Shown in pieces: positions 10,480 through 21,504 of a DNA stretch of 64,000 nt (its first letter is position 1; each line of letters starts with the position of its first letter). Source of the DNA: Apiosordaria backusii (lineage: Eukaryota > Ascomycota > Sordariomycetes > Sordariales > Lasiosphaeriaceae). The stretch spans positions 2,188,501 to 2,252,500 of the forward strand of contig JAUKTV010000006.1 of NCBI GenBank assembly GCA_030549205.1, written 5' to 3'. The notes below the pieces were generated by a model that was not told the origin of the DNA, made no database searches, and worked only from the letters and a program-made list of their open reading frames with translations. Position numbers and translations under genes: made by a program.

Positions 10480-12554
10480 CTACACGAACGGTTGTGGTTG
10501 CCATTCGTCTGAGACGGTTCCTGATCCTGATGATAGGAGGTTGACCGCCCTCATCGTTGTTTTGCGGTGCAAAGTCGGGAATGGCATCGCAGCGTCCTTG
10601 AGGGGGTTGTGCTGTGCTGAAAGGCCAGCCTTGTACTTCTTCTCCATCATCGTGCTGTGGGTACTCAACATCTTGACGAGATTATCGCAGTTGAGCGTGA
10701 ATCTCTGGTGTTTGTCTCGGAAGCTCTCGTCTACCGCTCTGGAGAAGGGGGCTTTTGGGGTGAAAAATTTCATTTCCTTGCGGACGCTTAGATGACCAGG
10801 CCGGGAAGATGGTAGATTGTTGGTAATTGAAGCGCCAATGGTCAAGGAACATTTTTGCAAATACTCCTGCTTCCGAATCCCTGAAGGTTCACAGCCGCCG
10901 ATGAAGAAGGTGTCGGCCTTCTGCTCGTGGTACACCCGGGCAATGTCATCAGTTTGAAAGGCCTTTGTCAAGTACTGCTCTTTGACCAGTGCTTTTCCTG
11001 TGTGTACCACTGCCGTGATACCGGCGAGGTTTCTCTCGAGGCTTAAACCAAGGTTTTGTCGGGTGATCCGGATGTAATTCACTATGAGGCCACAAAGAAC
11101 GGGGTTTCTCAAAAGAGTGGAGGAGGGGACTTGCTCTGACGATATGAGCTTTGCCGATTGATTGTCCTGAAGTCTTTGAAGATAGCGATGGGTGGGAGCA
11201 AGGAAGTCATCCAACGTCTTCCGACCGTCGACTTTCATACTCAACAGCCAGGACGGTAAGTTGTTGATTCCTGTGATGGAACTGCTGAGTAAGCCCCGAA
11301 GGGTTTCAGTTGGGTTTTGTAGCTTTCCTGCGGTTTCGAGCTTTTCGTAAACCCGGAGCAGGGTTTCAAGTCCAAAGACTGTGGCAAGACTGACTCTGTT
11401 GTTCTGGACGCCGACATCTACCAATCGACTAAGCTAAGGTAATCAATAAGGGGTACCTCTTCCCTGTTTCCGGCGGTCGAGCCAAACGCCAGTAGCTCGC
11501 TCAATCTCTCCCAAAGAAATGTCTCGCGGCTGCTTTGACCTTGGAGAGAACGACCCGACTTTTTGCTGCCATGCCATTCGGTATACAACCTCCAAGTTTC
11601 ATGAAGTCTGTTGTAGCAGACCCATGCTCATGCTGAATGATGTTATATACCGAAAAATAGATGTTACCGTGCAACATTTCCTTAGCCAAGTTATTGTTGA
11701 TGCCGAGAGAGCTGGCAACGAGGCAAGTATAGGAATCCCTCACAGACGAATTGGAAATCATGAACTGCTCCATGGCCGGCCGTATTTCGGATTCAGCTGC
11801 CTGGGACAGCAAGACAGCCATGTTGGTGGCACATAAGGCGGCCGTGAGATCTGTTTTGCCGTTTATGTACCTAATCCAAAGAACCTGAACAGTTTCGCGG
11901 ACTTGTCGGAACTCTTCGCAAAGGAGGTTGAACTGAAATAAAGCCTCGTCTTTGGTGGCAGTTGGTCGAAGTACATACTGGGCCCCACTTTGGAGACCTG
12001 CACAGAAAAGAACCTATGTTAGAACAGTCCAGTCTATGGGTGAAGATACCAGGGAGTTCCTTACCAGTTGCGCTCAGAAGGTTCGCGCACTCCGCCACCT
12101 CCGATTCCGTATTGGAGTCAGGAAGGTCGGGGTTATGGAGAAGACTAAATCCACGTTCTCTGGCTGAATTGCTTGAGATGTTATCGGTGGCAGCGGGTCT
12201 GTTGTCTATTTGAGGTAGGCTTTGGAGGCTGGCCTGTATAGATTTCAGTGCCTGGATGAAGTATAGGTGGGTGTGGTCAGCCGTAGAGAGGTTGTTTCTG
12301 TCTCTCATGCCTGCACTATATCTTGTGCGTAGCACAATGACAAGGTCTAGAGCCTTTAAAACCGTCTCTGGCACCCTAAGCCGCTTCTGCACAACCCAGT
12401 CAGCCAAGCGTTCCAGAGTTGCAACTGGTACACCGCTTGGCTGAAGATCGATAGGATACTGTGTTTCGCGGCCCTTAACGACAAGCCATGTGGTTACATA
12501 TTTGGTTGCGTCCTTGTACTGCCGGTAGACTTCGAGGCGTGGTTGCTGATCCAT
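10480..12554 (-). CDS. DUF6604-domain protein, four exons
   Basis: The N terminus (PRLEVYRQYKDATKYVTTWL) is the start motif of the fungal DUF6604 domain. I reconstruct four exons: 12554-12065, 11997-11651, 11589-11488 and 11433-10480, 630 residues in total, all junctions in phase. The first intron (GTAAGG/CAG) is certain in signal. The second (GTATAT/GGAG) and third (GTTTGG/TTAG) have weaker signals and are inferred because three successive frames show protein-like sequence ending and starting at them. The C-terminal exon has the NPVLCGLIVNYIRITRQNLG segment, resembling the CGL-containing region of long DUF6604 proteins. No signal peptide or membrane helix is seen, so it is probably cytosolic. 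The function of the family is unknown. If the weak introns are wrong, the gene is frameshifted or is two genes. Confidence 0.7.
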
Positions 12555-13098
12555 GTCGCAAGATACGCGGGCTAGGTGGTTGGGCGATGTGGTGTAAGGT
12601 AGGTATAGAGTGAGAAAGACGAGAGTTAAATATCTTTAAGTCGGCCCTTTATATGCACTTGTCCTATCATCTTTACTCCAACCTGGGTGCTCTTGTCCTC
12701 GTCAAGTCTGAGTGTAGCTGATCGTCAAATTCACACTCCTCTGGTTCTGTAGAAGGAGCAGGACGACTTGAGAAAGCTTTGATCAGTCACGAGTGACATA
12801 GCCTGACGCTTGACCGTTAGGGCCATCAATCATAAGAGAGTGAACAAACACAACAGGTACGGATGAATAGGTACGTATACTCATTCTGCGTTATCCGCAT
12901 GATGATCTGATTGCAGCTACATGTCAAACTTATTTCGGCTAAAGAACATGATCAGAATTGACAGTGACACTCAAACGTCTCCCACTGAATCACACAACGC
13001 CATTCCATCATTCTTGCAGGTGGGTGGCTCTAACTCCCAATTCAGACCTCAGGCTAGGTTGGAAATGGGAATCTAGAAAAGACGCATCAGTACTGTGA
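12555..13098. other. Intergenic region
   Basis: This region holds the upstream flank of the DUF6604 gene, including its TATA box, and the 3' flank of the protease gene. No other feature was recognised. Confidence 0.5.
12647..12653 (-). promoter_or_regulatory. TATA box of the DUF6604 gene
   Basis: TATAAAG reads on the minus strand about 95 bp upstream of the ATG at 12554. Confidence 0.5.
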
Positions 13099-15740
13099 CT
13101 AGCCTCTCTCGAAAGAAGTGCAAAGCTCATGGTCATCCAGCCAGTCAACACCATCCTGATTCTCATCACCATCATCCTCTCCACAGTCTAGTTCTTTTCC
13201 ACCGTCATGGCCACCTCCTGGGAGGTCTGAATCGCCTCCAGTTTCCTGGCTCTGCTTCTCTCTTTCATCTTCCTGAGATCGCCCCTCGCTGGCTGCGCTT
13301 GCGCCAGAGGATTGGGCCATCTTTGCTGCCATTATCCCAACCGTGGACGATGAAGAACCCAGCCATGACTCGCGAACGGTCTGCACCTCCACTGTTGGCA
13401 CGTTCCCTTTTGATTTCGTCAAAACACAGGACTTGAAATGTATCTTACCTTGGCAAGACCTCCATTTACACCGATCTTCTCATCCCAGCCGTTGAGACCA
13501 ACGGCATGATCTTCCCCGTTCGCAGTCTCTGAGGGGACCTCAACAGACGAGACCCCAAAAGAAGCGGCGGCAACAGCAGGTGTTCCTGAAGCACCCCCGA
13601 GGGCGCCGAGAAGAACCGGGACAGCAGTATTGAGGACAGCGGGAGCGGCCTTCAACACGGCCGGTGCGATCCGCTGTACAGTCTTGAGCAAGCCACCAAA
13701 GAAGCTCTCCTGCTCTGCTGACCCTGCGCTCTCTCCCAAGATCACACTCTCCCTGAGATCCTTGGGCTCGGCCTCCAGCACAGCCTGTAGCGCACACTCG
13801 GCGACGACCGCTCTGTGTGCGAGCAATGCAGCCGCCTTCTCATCTGTGATGACCTTGTCATTGGTTGGGTCCTCCAGCAGAGCCTCAGTGCCACCGCCAA
13901 TTTGCTTCTCTTTCTTAGCGAGCATCTGATCCAACTTCTGCAGACCAGCTCTGGCAGACGTCAACAAAACAGGCGAAGCCACCTTCAAGGCCCTCATCAA
14001 AAACGGTCCCAGGTTGTCAAAGAATGCCTCAGACTGGGTCCCGGACTTCAAGACCTTGGCTTCTGTCTTGGCGACACTCTCCAAGAATCTATCGGTGTGA
14101 ATATCCCCGGTCAAGTCGGCCTCCGTCTGCGAGACTGGCACCGGCTTCGCAGCTCCAAACTCGGCCGGTTTGTTGATTAACCCCTCAGTGACGGCCACTC
14201 TCAAGCCAGCCTGGCTCAGCAGTGGCACCATCCTGGGGCCGAGCTTAGCCGCATGCTTCGCAGTAAACCCAGTAGCGGTGTACTTGGCCCTCATCTTATC
14301 CAGAATTCGTTGAGAGACAGGAGACCGCTCCATCCTCAACACAGTCTGCAAGACACTCTCAGCAACCACGGCGCGTTCGGCCACCCCAGCAGCAAGTTTG
14401 ATCCTTGTCGGAGGTGACAAGCCAGACTCCATGTCAGATTCCTGAACGGCCTTGCTGAGCGCACCCATGGCAACACTCCCGATGGCACTGACCGGCCCTC
14501 CGAGTGGCCCCAGCAGCGGTGAAACCAGAGGAAGAGCCGTCTGCACGACTGGTGCGACTACGCGGCCGATAGACTTGAGCACGTCAAGGAATCCCTCCGC
14601 GTCCCCGACCGGACCGTCCATGCCGGTTTCAGTGCCTGTTTCCCCAGACTCGTCATTGCTCCCCTCCCGCTTGACAGCTGTCACATCCTTCACAGTGGGA
14701 GGCAGCTGCTCAAGCGCCGAGATGAAGAAGTTGTAGTTGTTGCCATACTCCCCGCCAATCACACTCGCCGAGTTGCGCGCCTCTCCTCCGTAGCAATGCG
14801 TGCCAATAACCACCAGCTGTCCCTTGTCAGGAGCGGCATCCCATTTTCGAATCACAGGAGCCCCAGATTGGCCTGTACATAGGTACCATTATTAGTCTTA
14901 GCATGGACTGTCAGAAGGCAAGCACTCACCCTTAAAGGTAGAAATCCTATACTGCAGCATATTCCCGGCCCCCTTCCCCAAATCATAATCCACCGTCTCA
15001 AACAGCTCATACATCTGCGCCCCCTTTTCCTTATTCAAGTACTTATCACCCGGGTACCCAACCACCCCCAACAACGCGCCCTTTTCCCGCATGGGTGTCT
15101 CCTGAATGACAAAGTTGCGCAGCGAGCTCCCATTGTCATGCGCGCGGACTTTGCCCTCAAAGGGCCGGTCAACCCTGACAAAAGCAACATCGTACCGGCG
15201 GTCTCCCGTAGTGACCCACTGCGAGGTGGTGACGGTAGAGAGAGCACGCCGGGCTTGGACGGTGCTGTTGGGGCGGGTGACGCTCTCGAGGCCGCAGTAG
15301 CCGATGTAGCACTTCATCTGGACGACGCGGCCGAAACCGGATTGTTGCGCGCCGCTGCCGCCCCCCGTGCGGTCGTAGACACAGTGGCCGGCTGTTACAA
15401 AGGTGTTGGGGGAGATGAGGTAGCCGGTGCCGATGGCCCAGCGCTTGTCGTCTTTGGCTTGGCCTTCGTAGCGCATGACGATTTTGACAATGGCTAGGAT
15501 ATGTGTTAGTGGCTGATGGTATCAGGAGTAACGGGAAGAGGGCCACAAACAGCGGTATTTGCCGCCGTCGGCATAGTCAGTTTCGTCGACGGGGGTTCGG
15601 TTGTCCGGCTCAAAGACTGCCTCGCTGTAGCCTCCGATGGTGAAGGTGGACTCGGCGGGGGCCATGTCCTCAGGATTGGAAAGATTCCAGTAGGCGCCAG
15701 CAATAGCCGGGTCCTTGAGAACATTTTCGAGGGTCGTCAT
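13099..15740 (-). CDS. Trypsin-like (V8-type) serine protease with duplicated amphipathic C-terminal region
   Basis: Four exons (15740-15551, 15493-14930, 14872-13449, 13380-13099) give 819 residues with all phases matching. The protease domain spans about residues 64-309. The catalytic triad is His100 in TAGHCV, Asp165 in YDVAFVRV and Ser254 in GQSGAPV, the arrangement of V8-like glutamyl endopeptidases and trypsin-2 folds. No signal peptide is visible, so the enzyme may be intracellular. About 510 further residues follow. They include hydrophobic amphipathic stretches near 346-377, 536-562 and 642-678 (for example LLKTVQRIAPAVLKAAPAVL) and a duplicated motif at 416-430 and 603-617 (RAVVAESVLQTVL and RAVVAECALQAVL). 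The final exon is an acidic Asp/Glu/Ser-rich tail. The protease call is firm. The tail matches nothing I know. Confidence 0.85.
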
Positions 15741-16534
15741 GGTGAGGATGTTTGAGTGTAAGTCTGCGGCTTTAGATCTAGGTGTCTGTGATGCCTGCGA
15801 TGCTGTTGAAGGTGATCAGAAGCGAGTTTGTTGCCAGCGTTGGACCTGTCTTTTATATTCATGCTGTCACGTATAATATGTGTATTGTCGTCCACGAGTT
15901 TCAGTCGTGGTGGTGTTAGTGGTAGTGAGGGATCCGAGTAGAATGGCCACGACATGCTTGAGACATGGCAAGCTTGTGGCGAGCTGTTCTTGACCGCGGC
16001 ATTTCCCGCCAAGGGCATCGTGGTGATTCACCGACTCCAAAAACAGTCGTAGAACCAGACACTTCGTGGAGATGGTTGTTGATCAGCACTAGAGATACCG
16101 ATCTGGGTGGGCGAGGGCGCAGACTAGTATCATGAGAAGAAAATGGTGGCTGACTGGAATGCGGCCGACTTGCTTGAGTGAGGTAGCAATGGCGACCCTC
16201 TGTCGTTGCATTTCAGCTCGCGGCAAGTGCAGCGGCAAGCTTATTCGAGCCTTACCGTAGGGCTGTGTTCTGGGCGGTCAACACCAATGTTGCATCGAGT
16301 GTGTGGTATAGACTGAACGTCATTGGCTCAAGGGGACTGGCCTCCGAGGAGAACTTTATCACAACGCCTGGGCGGGCTTTGAGAAAGACGAAGAGCAGCA
16401 AAATAACCAGTTCTGAGTTCCAAGACCGCTAATACATACAGAATATCGCAACACGGGTATCTCTGCTCACATCTATAAACTCTGGCTGCGCCGCAAACTC
16501 CAACTCGTATCCCTCTCCCATATCCATATCATCC
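15741..16534. other. Intergenic region
   Basis: This region contains the upstream flank of the protease gene and the 3' flank of the CDF transporter gene. Nothing is recognised apart from the TATA box. Confidence 0.5.
15850..15857 (-). promoter_or_regulatory. TATA box of the protease gene
   Basis: TATAAAAG on the minus strand lies about 110 bp upstream of the ATG at 15740. Confidence 0.6.
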
Positions 16535-18051
16535 TCACGTCGTTATGGCATGGCCCGTTGGCCCAAGCGTGGAGTAGTCAATAGTCACAAACGCCCTGTC
16601 CACCTCCTGTAACCCCTCATAGCAATACTGCAACGTTTCGGCGATATCGTGAGCCGTGGGAAGTGGCGTCTTTTCGTCCAGCAGAATGTCCAGCTCAACC
16701 CACACTCCATCACCTGCGTGATAAGCCGTGAGTGATTTGAACCCCTCCACCACAGGCGAAAACCGAAAGGCGAGGTACATTAGCTTCTTTTGCAGCGCAT
16801 CGCTCACATTGCTTCCCGTCAATCTGCTGATATTGCGCACACACGTCTCTGCCCAATCAACAATAACATAGAGTGCCAAGAGCGAAGCGCCGACAGGATC
16901 AAGCCACCAAATCTGCGCATGTACTCCCACCAGCGGAAACAGCAAAGAGGCAATGTTGAAGTAGACGTCCGTTTTGCAATCCTGGACAAGTGCCTGCACC
17001 TGAGTTGTCTTGACGTGGCGACATGCGAATCCAATCAGGCCCTTGAGGATGGCATTGGAAGCCATGGCGGCAATTGCAACGGGTGGAAGGGGGGCAACCT
17101 CTCTATCACCGCCCGGTAGCAGCTTGGTGACAGACTCTTCCAGGACCTGAACAAACGAAACCACCATGATGACACTGAAGACCAAGATTCCTATTGGCTC
17201 CAGCCGCGGTCTTCCCACAGGGTATTTCACCTGCAAGGCCTGGAGACGCCAGGCAACGACCCGGTTCGTGCCATAGACAATGAACGTACAGAACAAATCG
17301 AGGGCCGAATCGGCAGTGCTTGCGGCCAACGAAAGGGATGGACTAAACTTCAAGCTCACCAGCTTCGCAGCGAGCATAAAGATGTTGGCTAAGAGGTTGA
17401 CGTTGATAGCCCAGCGGGCGTGCCTTTCCTCTCGAGCGCGTTTTTCACGGTGGTCGGCAGGAAGAAAACAGTCAATGGCGCCGCGGGAGTCTTGGAGGGG
17501 CATTCGTCTTTCAGGGATGCCGTCACCATCAGCATCGGGGTTCTGTGTTACGGTGAGCTGTTAGCTAGGGGTCCTTGGGGCTTTGGCTAAATCAAATGGT
17601 GGCTTACCATACTGTCAATGACGTCGTCGGCAACGGCATAGACCAGCGCATCCACTTCCAACCATGCATCCAAAGTCTCATTCTGGGCCTCATAAAAGCT
17701 CCGTATCTTTTCATTCTTGATCTTCTTCAGTTCCGCATCTGGCCTCCGACACTTTCGATTCATCTCGCCGAGGTCAAACCCGCGCATGCCGTCCAGCACC
17801 CTACGCTTGAGGTCGTTGCGTCGGCGCTCGGCTGCCAGCAGTGCTGCCTCATCCTTGAATCCCGTCTCTAGTGTTATTCCCGCTCGGTCGGTGTGTCGGC
17901 TATCAGGTGTGTCTCCTAGAGGAGGAAGAGCAGCTTCTTCATCGTCGTCTCGGTATGCGTGGGTCTGTACGTGTCGTCGCCGAGGAACGGCGGGCCAGCT
18001 CTTGTCGTCTTCTGCGGCCCAATTGACAGCCCGTGGGCGTCTTCCGACCAT
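16535..18051 (-). CDS. Cation diffusion facilitator (CDF) metal transporter
   Basis: Two exons (18051-17608 and 17542-16535) encode 483 residues. The intron is GTAAGC to ACAG. A hydrophilic N-terminal region of about 160 residues precedes the CDF core. TM1 and TM2 follow the basic segment HARWAINVNLLANIFMLAAK, and TM2 carries STADSALDLF, the SxxDSxxD metal-site motif of fungal Mn-type CDFs. TM5 carries DCKTDVYFNIASLLF, the matching DxxxD motif (here DCKTD). The C-terminal cytoplasmic domain (GDGVWVELDILLDEKTPLP, HDIAETLQYCYE) is the usual metal-binding ferredoxin-like dimer domain. The family exports Mn2+ or other divalent cations from the cytosol in exchange for protons. DSxxD rather than HxxxD favours manganese over zinc. 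The cellular membrane cannot be deduced. Confidence 0.9.
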
Positions 18052-18694
18052 GTTGAAAGGCTGAGCGTGTTGAAGATCATCTTGGCAGGGTAATGAGTGC
18101 TACCTCGGGCTGTTGGGCTATTTGGTGCTGCTTGTTTGTCCACGAGGGTAACCCATGTGCTATGACGTCATCTCCATTTCCAAGTTAGCCCCACCGTTCT
18201 TTCAACACCACAAGATTGATCCGCGCTAGGGCTGCAGGGGTTGCAATTGAGTTTGCTTGGCTTCCGAGGTCCCCTGAATTGCTTCTTAGCGTCTTCCATC
18301 TGATCAGGAACGGCCCTTGAAGATATCATGTTGCTTCTGTTGGATGCTTGATCAACAACAGCAAATATCGGGCAATTTTTCATTTTGAGTGCAGTCATCC
18401 ATAAATTGACGCATTTGCAGTCCATGGTGTTTCCAGAGATTTGCCGAGGCGTTGCCCTCATCGAGATGCGCCAACCACCAGTCCCGTGCTATTATCGGCC
18501 CCAGGTTTTGATGCTCTTGGGTGCGAAGCGGATGCCGAACTTGTCATCAAGAACGACTCGCCAACCATGATGAGTCGAATCAGCAACAAAATGCATTGGC
18601 TCATCCATCTTGTCGCCGTCATCATGTTCCATCCCCACCCCCCTTCGACTTTCACATCATGCAATTCCTCCCCTGACAACTTAGCACAGTCACA
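18052..18694. other. Intergenic region, divergent promoters
   Basis: This region separates the divergent CDF transporter and secreted-protein genes. No coding exon or clear motif was recognised. Confidence 0.5.
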
Positions 18695-19391
18695 ATGAAG
18701 CTCCCACCGCTCACCCTCATACTCGCCACCACCACCCTCGCCTCGGTTCAAATAACCACCAACCCAGATGGCTCCATTGAGGCCTGGAATGCCGCCGATA
18801 ACGAGGTCCCAGTATACAGCTTTTTGGAGAACCAAAACACCCTCGCAGTCGGCAACAATGCCGCCGCCGCCGCCGCCGCCGCGAGCTGCTGCTTCAAAGG
18901 CAATAAGTGCTACCGCGCCATCGAGGGCGCCAAGGACAGATTCGGCGCAGAGTTTTGCAAAAAGTACACCAAGACAGTCTTCAAAGAGCCGGCGGCCATG
19001 GGACCGTTCAAAACACACTGCTGGAACAAGCCTCAGAAGCTGAGCTCGGCTTGCTCTTGTTTTGCTCCGGTATGATTCCCCCCATGTTTGTGCTATGGGC
19101 CAGTGACGATGTAGCTGACGACGAGATCCAACCGCCGTACAGACACGCACCACGTGGCCAAAGGATGGTAAAGGAGGCGGCGGCGGCGGCGGCGGCGGTG
19201 GTGGTCACGATTCCAAGCCCGCGGCGAAGTATCCCGATCATGAGCCCTATCCTCCCAAACCAACATGCGGGCCTCCAGGATCACCGTGTACCATTGACAA
19301 CTTTGTGGAGGCTTGCTGCAGCAACGTCAACGGGTCGGTGGGCTGCTCGTTTCCAGCGGGAGATCCTCAGTTTGGAACATGTTTCTTGTGA
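18695..19391 (+). CDS. Small secreted protein: two cysteine modules joined by Gly-rich linker
   Basis: Exon 1 (18695-19069) and exon 2 (19143-19391) join in phase 0 (GTATGA to TACAG) to give 207 residues. A signal peptide (MKLPPLTLILATTTLASVQ) is followed by a region containing an alanine run, then a first cysteine module (CCFKGNKC, FCKKY, HCWNK, ACSCF). A polyglycine stretch (GKGGGG onward) leads to a second module with CGPPGSPC, ACCSN, GCSF and a C-terminal TCFL. About 15 cysteines suggest a disulfide-rich extracellular protein. I recognise no enzyme family; surface or effector-like roles are possible but unproven. The second exon is absent from any single ORF and is easily missed. The gene is tail to tail with another secreted protein 388 bp away. 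Confidence 0.7.
18861..18884. repeat. GCC repeat coding for polyalanine
   Basis: A run of GCC/GCG triplets encodes eight consecutive alanines between the signal-peptide region and the first cysteine module of the secreted protein at 18695. Confidence 0.8.
19173..19205. repeat. GGC repeat coding for polyglycine
   Basis: A run of GGC/GGT triplets encodes about ten glycines in exon 2 of the secreted protein at 18695-19391. It probably acts as a flexible linker and could vary in length. Confidence 0.8.
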
Positions 19392-19779
19392 GGCTTTTGC
19401 CGCCTTGGTTCAAGCACAGCTTGGCCACTGCGTATCTGTACATAATGTCTTTGGCTAGTCCCCGAGCATGTCGTGTATCTGTTGCAGACTTACAGCCCCA
19501 CACCGTCGAGGTACCAAGACACAAGGTGTGACTGCCCATGCATGACAGGAGGTCGCAGCTGTAACCTCGGGGACAGGAGGTTCTACGGGGCAAGTGACCG
19601 CAAAGTCACTGTCGGATGGTGCCTCGGATGTTTTGGACGTATCACGAAGAAGGAATGCCACAAACTACACGTAGATACACGTAACTGTGTGTTCAACAAT
19701 TTCTCTTCCAATGCAGATCGCCTCCACATGACCAATCATTTTGTCCATCCATTTCCTTCTCCAAATCCCTGGTCTCCTT

Positions 19780-20539
19780 TCAACAATCTTCCTTGGGCTT
19801 GGCCGCAATGACGCTGAACCCACGCCCATCATACTGTGTGCCACGGGTCCACATATTGTAATGTGCCGAATCTCGCGTTGTATACTGGCAGCCGTCAGAA
19901 ACAGCCCTCGCAAACTTGGCAAAATAACGGCAGTGCTTCTTGTATGGCCAGCGGTTATCGTTGCACCAGATAATGGCGCTGTTGTAGCTGCAGCTGATCT
20001 GTCCACAGTTGTTGGGACCAGGGCCGTTCATGCACCATCCAGGTACCTTCTCGAGGTAGTAGATGCCATCGGAAATGTGAACGGCGTCAGCGTCACCAAC
20101 ACCTCCCTCCCAGCACTTGAGCAGCTGTGATGTTTGGTCAGAATCCAATCTTGCATTTTTAGGCGGACCAGAATAGCAGCATACCGCAGGGTCGGGGTCA
20201 CCCTTAGGGGGGTCATCATCACTGTGGAGGTCGATCGAGGCATCATCGTCCTCGAGGGACCGGGGGGCAGTCGCCCAGGTGAAACCGGGATAAACGGCGG
20301 CGATGCTCTTCTCAATCGAGTGGAGGCATGGGCCGCTGAAGTTGACCATGGGACCGTCGGCAACTACTTGGCCAATCCAGGTGATGTCGGTGACGGTCTT
20401 GCCCTCAAGGGGAGAAGGGATGGCCTGTTGGCGACAATGTCAGCGGCTTGAGCTCCAAACTCGATGACGGAGAAAAAGACAGACATACTGTGACTGAGGC
20501 CGCAGCCAGCAGCATTCCACCGATCAAAGAGGCGAGCAT
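19780..20539 (-). CDS. Small secreted protein of a fungal cysteine-rich family
   Basis: Three exons (20539-20489, 20424-20185, 20124-19780) encode 211 residues. The first intron (GTATGT, branch CTGAC, CAACAG) interrupts the signal peptide right after MLASLIGGMLLAAASVT. The second (GTATGC, branch CTGAC, CACAG) is 60 nt and in frame, so read-through would not shift the frame, but its signals are textbook. The mature protein carries ITWIGQVVADGPMVNFSG, an acidic linker (DDDASIDLHSDDD), then a domain with WEGG, DGIYYLEKVPGWCMNGPGP, CGQISCSYNSAIIWCNDN and a terminal KPKEDC. This pattern (YLEKVPGWC, CSYNSAI.WCND) recurs in secreted proteins of filamentous ascomycetes; no activity is established that I know of. 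No catalytic motif is evident. Confidence 0.8.
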
Positions 20540-21504
20540 GGTGATGACAGCTGGTCAAGAGTCGTGATGTATTGAAATAATTGAAGAGTGGACGCGAGGT
20601 ACAAAGTGAGGCGGAGTGAGAGGTTGAGGCTGGTCGTTTGTGAAAAGAAGAGGAACCTGGAGAGTAAGAAGCCTGGGGGTGAGAGGAGGGGAAATCTCCT
20701 ACCTATCTAAGATAAGGCTGCTGGGGAAAACTGGCCCCCTTTGGTCCTGGTCTTGAGGAAGGAGCGACTCTTTATCTGCAGCTTGATGAGGGGTATCTTG
20801 AGATTCCATTGTGGGTTGTACCTTCCTGACACTGCTTTTGTGCACACGGCGGCTGATCTCTGGTGTGACTTTGTGAAGAGCTCGGTCCTTGGACTGGCGA
20901 TAAAAAGAAATCGTAAGGTGTAGGCGGCTTGGTGGAATGATAATAAAGGCAAAAGGTCTTTAGGGGGGGACCTTTCACATGGTTACCTCGAATCAGGTGG
21001 TGACATAAGGTTTGGTGAGTTCTACGGCTTTCAGACAATCGACTGGTCTGCCTGTCTGAATAATGCAAGGTACTGGCTATGGGCAAGAGCCTCATCGGAT
21101 GATTCACAGCATGAAGGCACGGCTTGTCGCCTGCATAATCGGTCACCGATGTTACAAGGCACAGCAGCATCTAGCCTATCATGTCACTATAAAAGACACA
21201 AAGCAAAGGCCAAGGTTGAGTGTAAAGTGAAAGTCATCGCAATGTACCCATTGCTTCATTGATGTGCAGTGCTATAGACAGGCGACTTTCCATGATCTCC
21301 TCCAAATGGAAATCCAAATTCAAGCCAGGTTCCCATGATCCACCCATCCTCCGTACCATTTTGAGGAAATCCTAGATGTCCCCGCTGAATTTTGAACTCC
21401 TGCCTGTCCTGCTGCCTGTGAAAATCAAAAACCCCAGAATGCGTATGCTATGTTTGTGGGTGTGAAAAAGCAAATGTGCTGATGGCTGTTGCGGGAGCCA
21501 AGAC
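20540..21504. other. Intergenic region
   Basis: This region contains the upstream flank of the secreted-protein gene and the 3' flank of the AT-hook gene. No exon or motif is supported. Confidence 0.5.
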
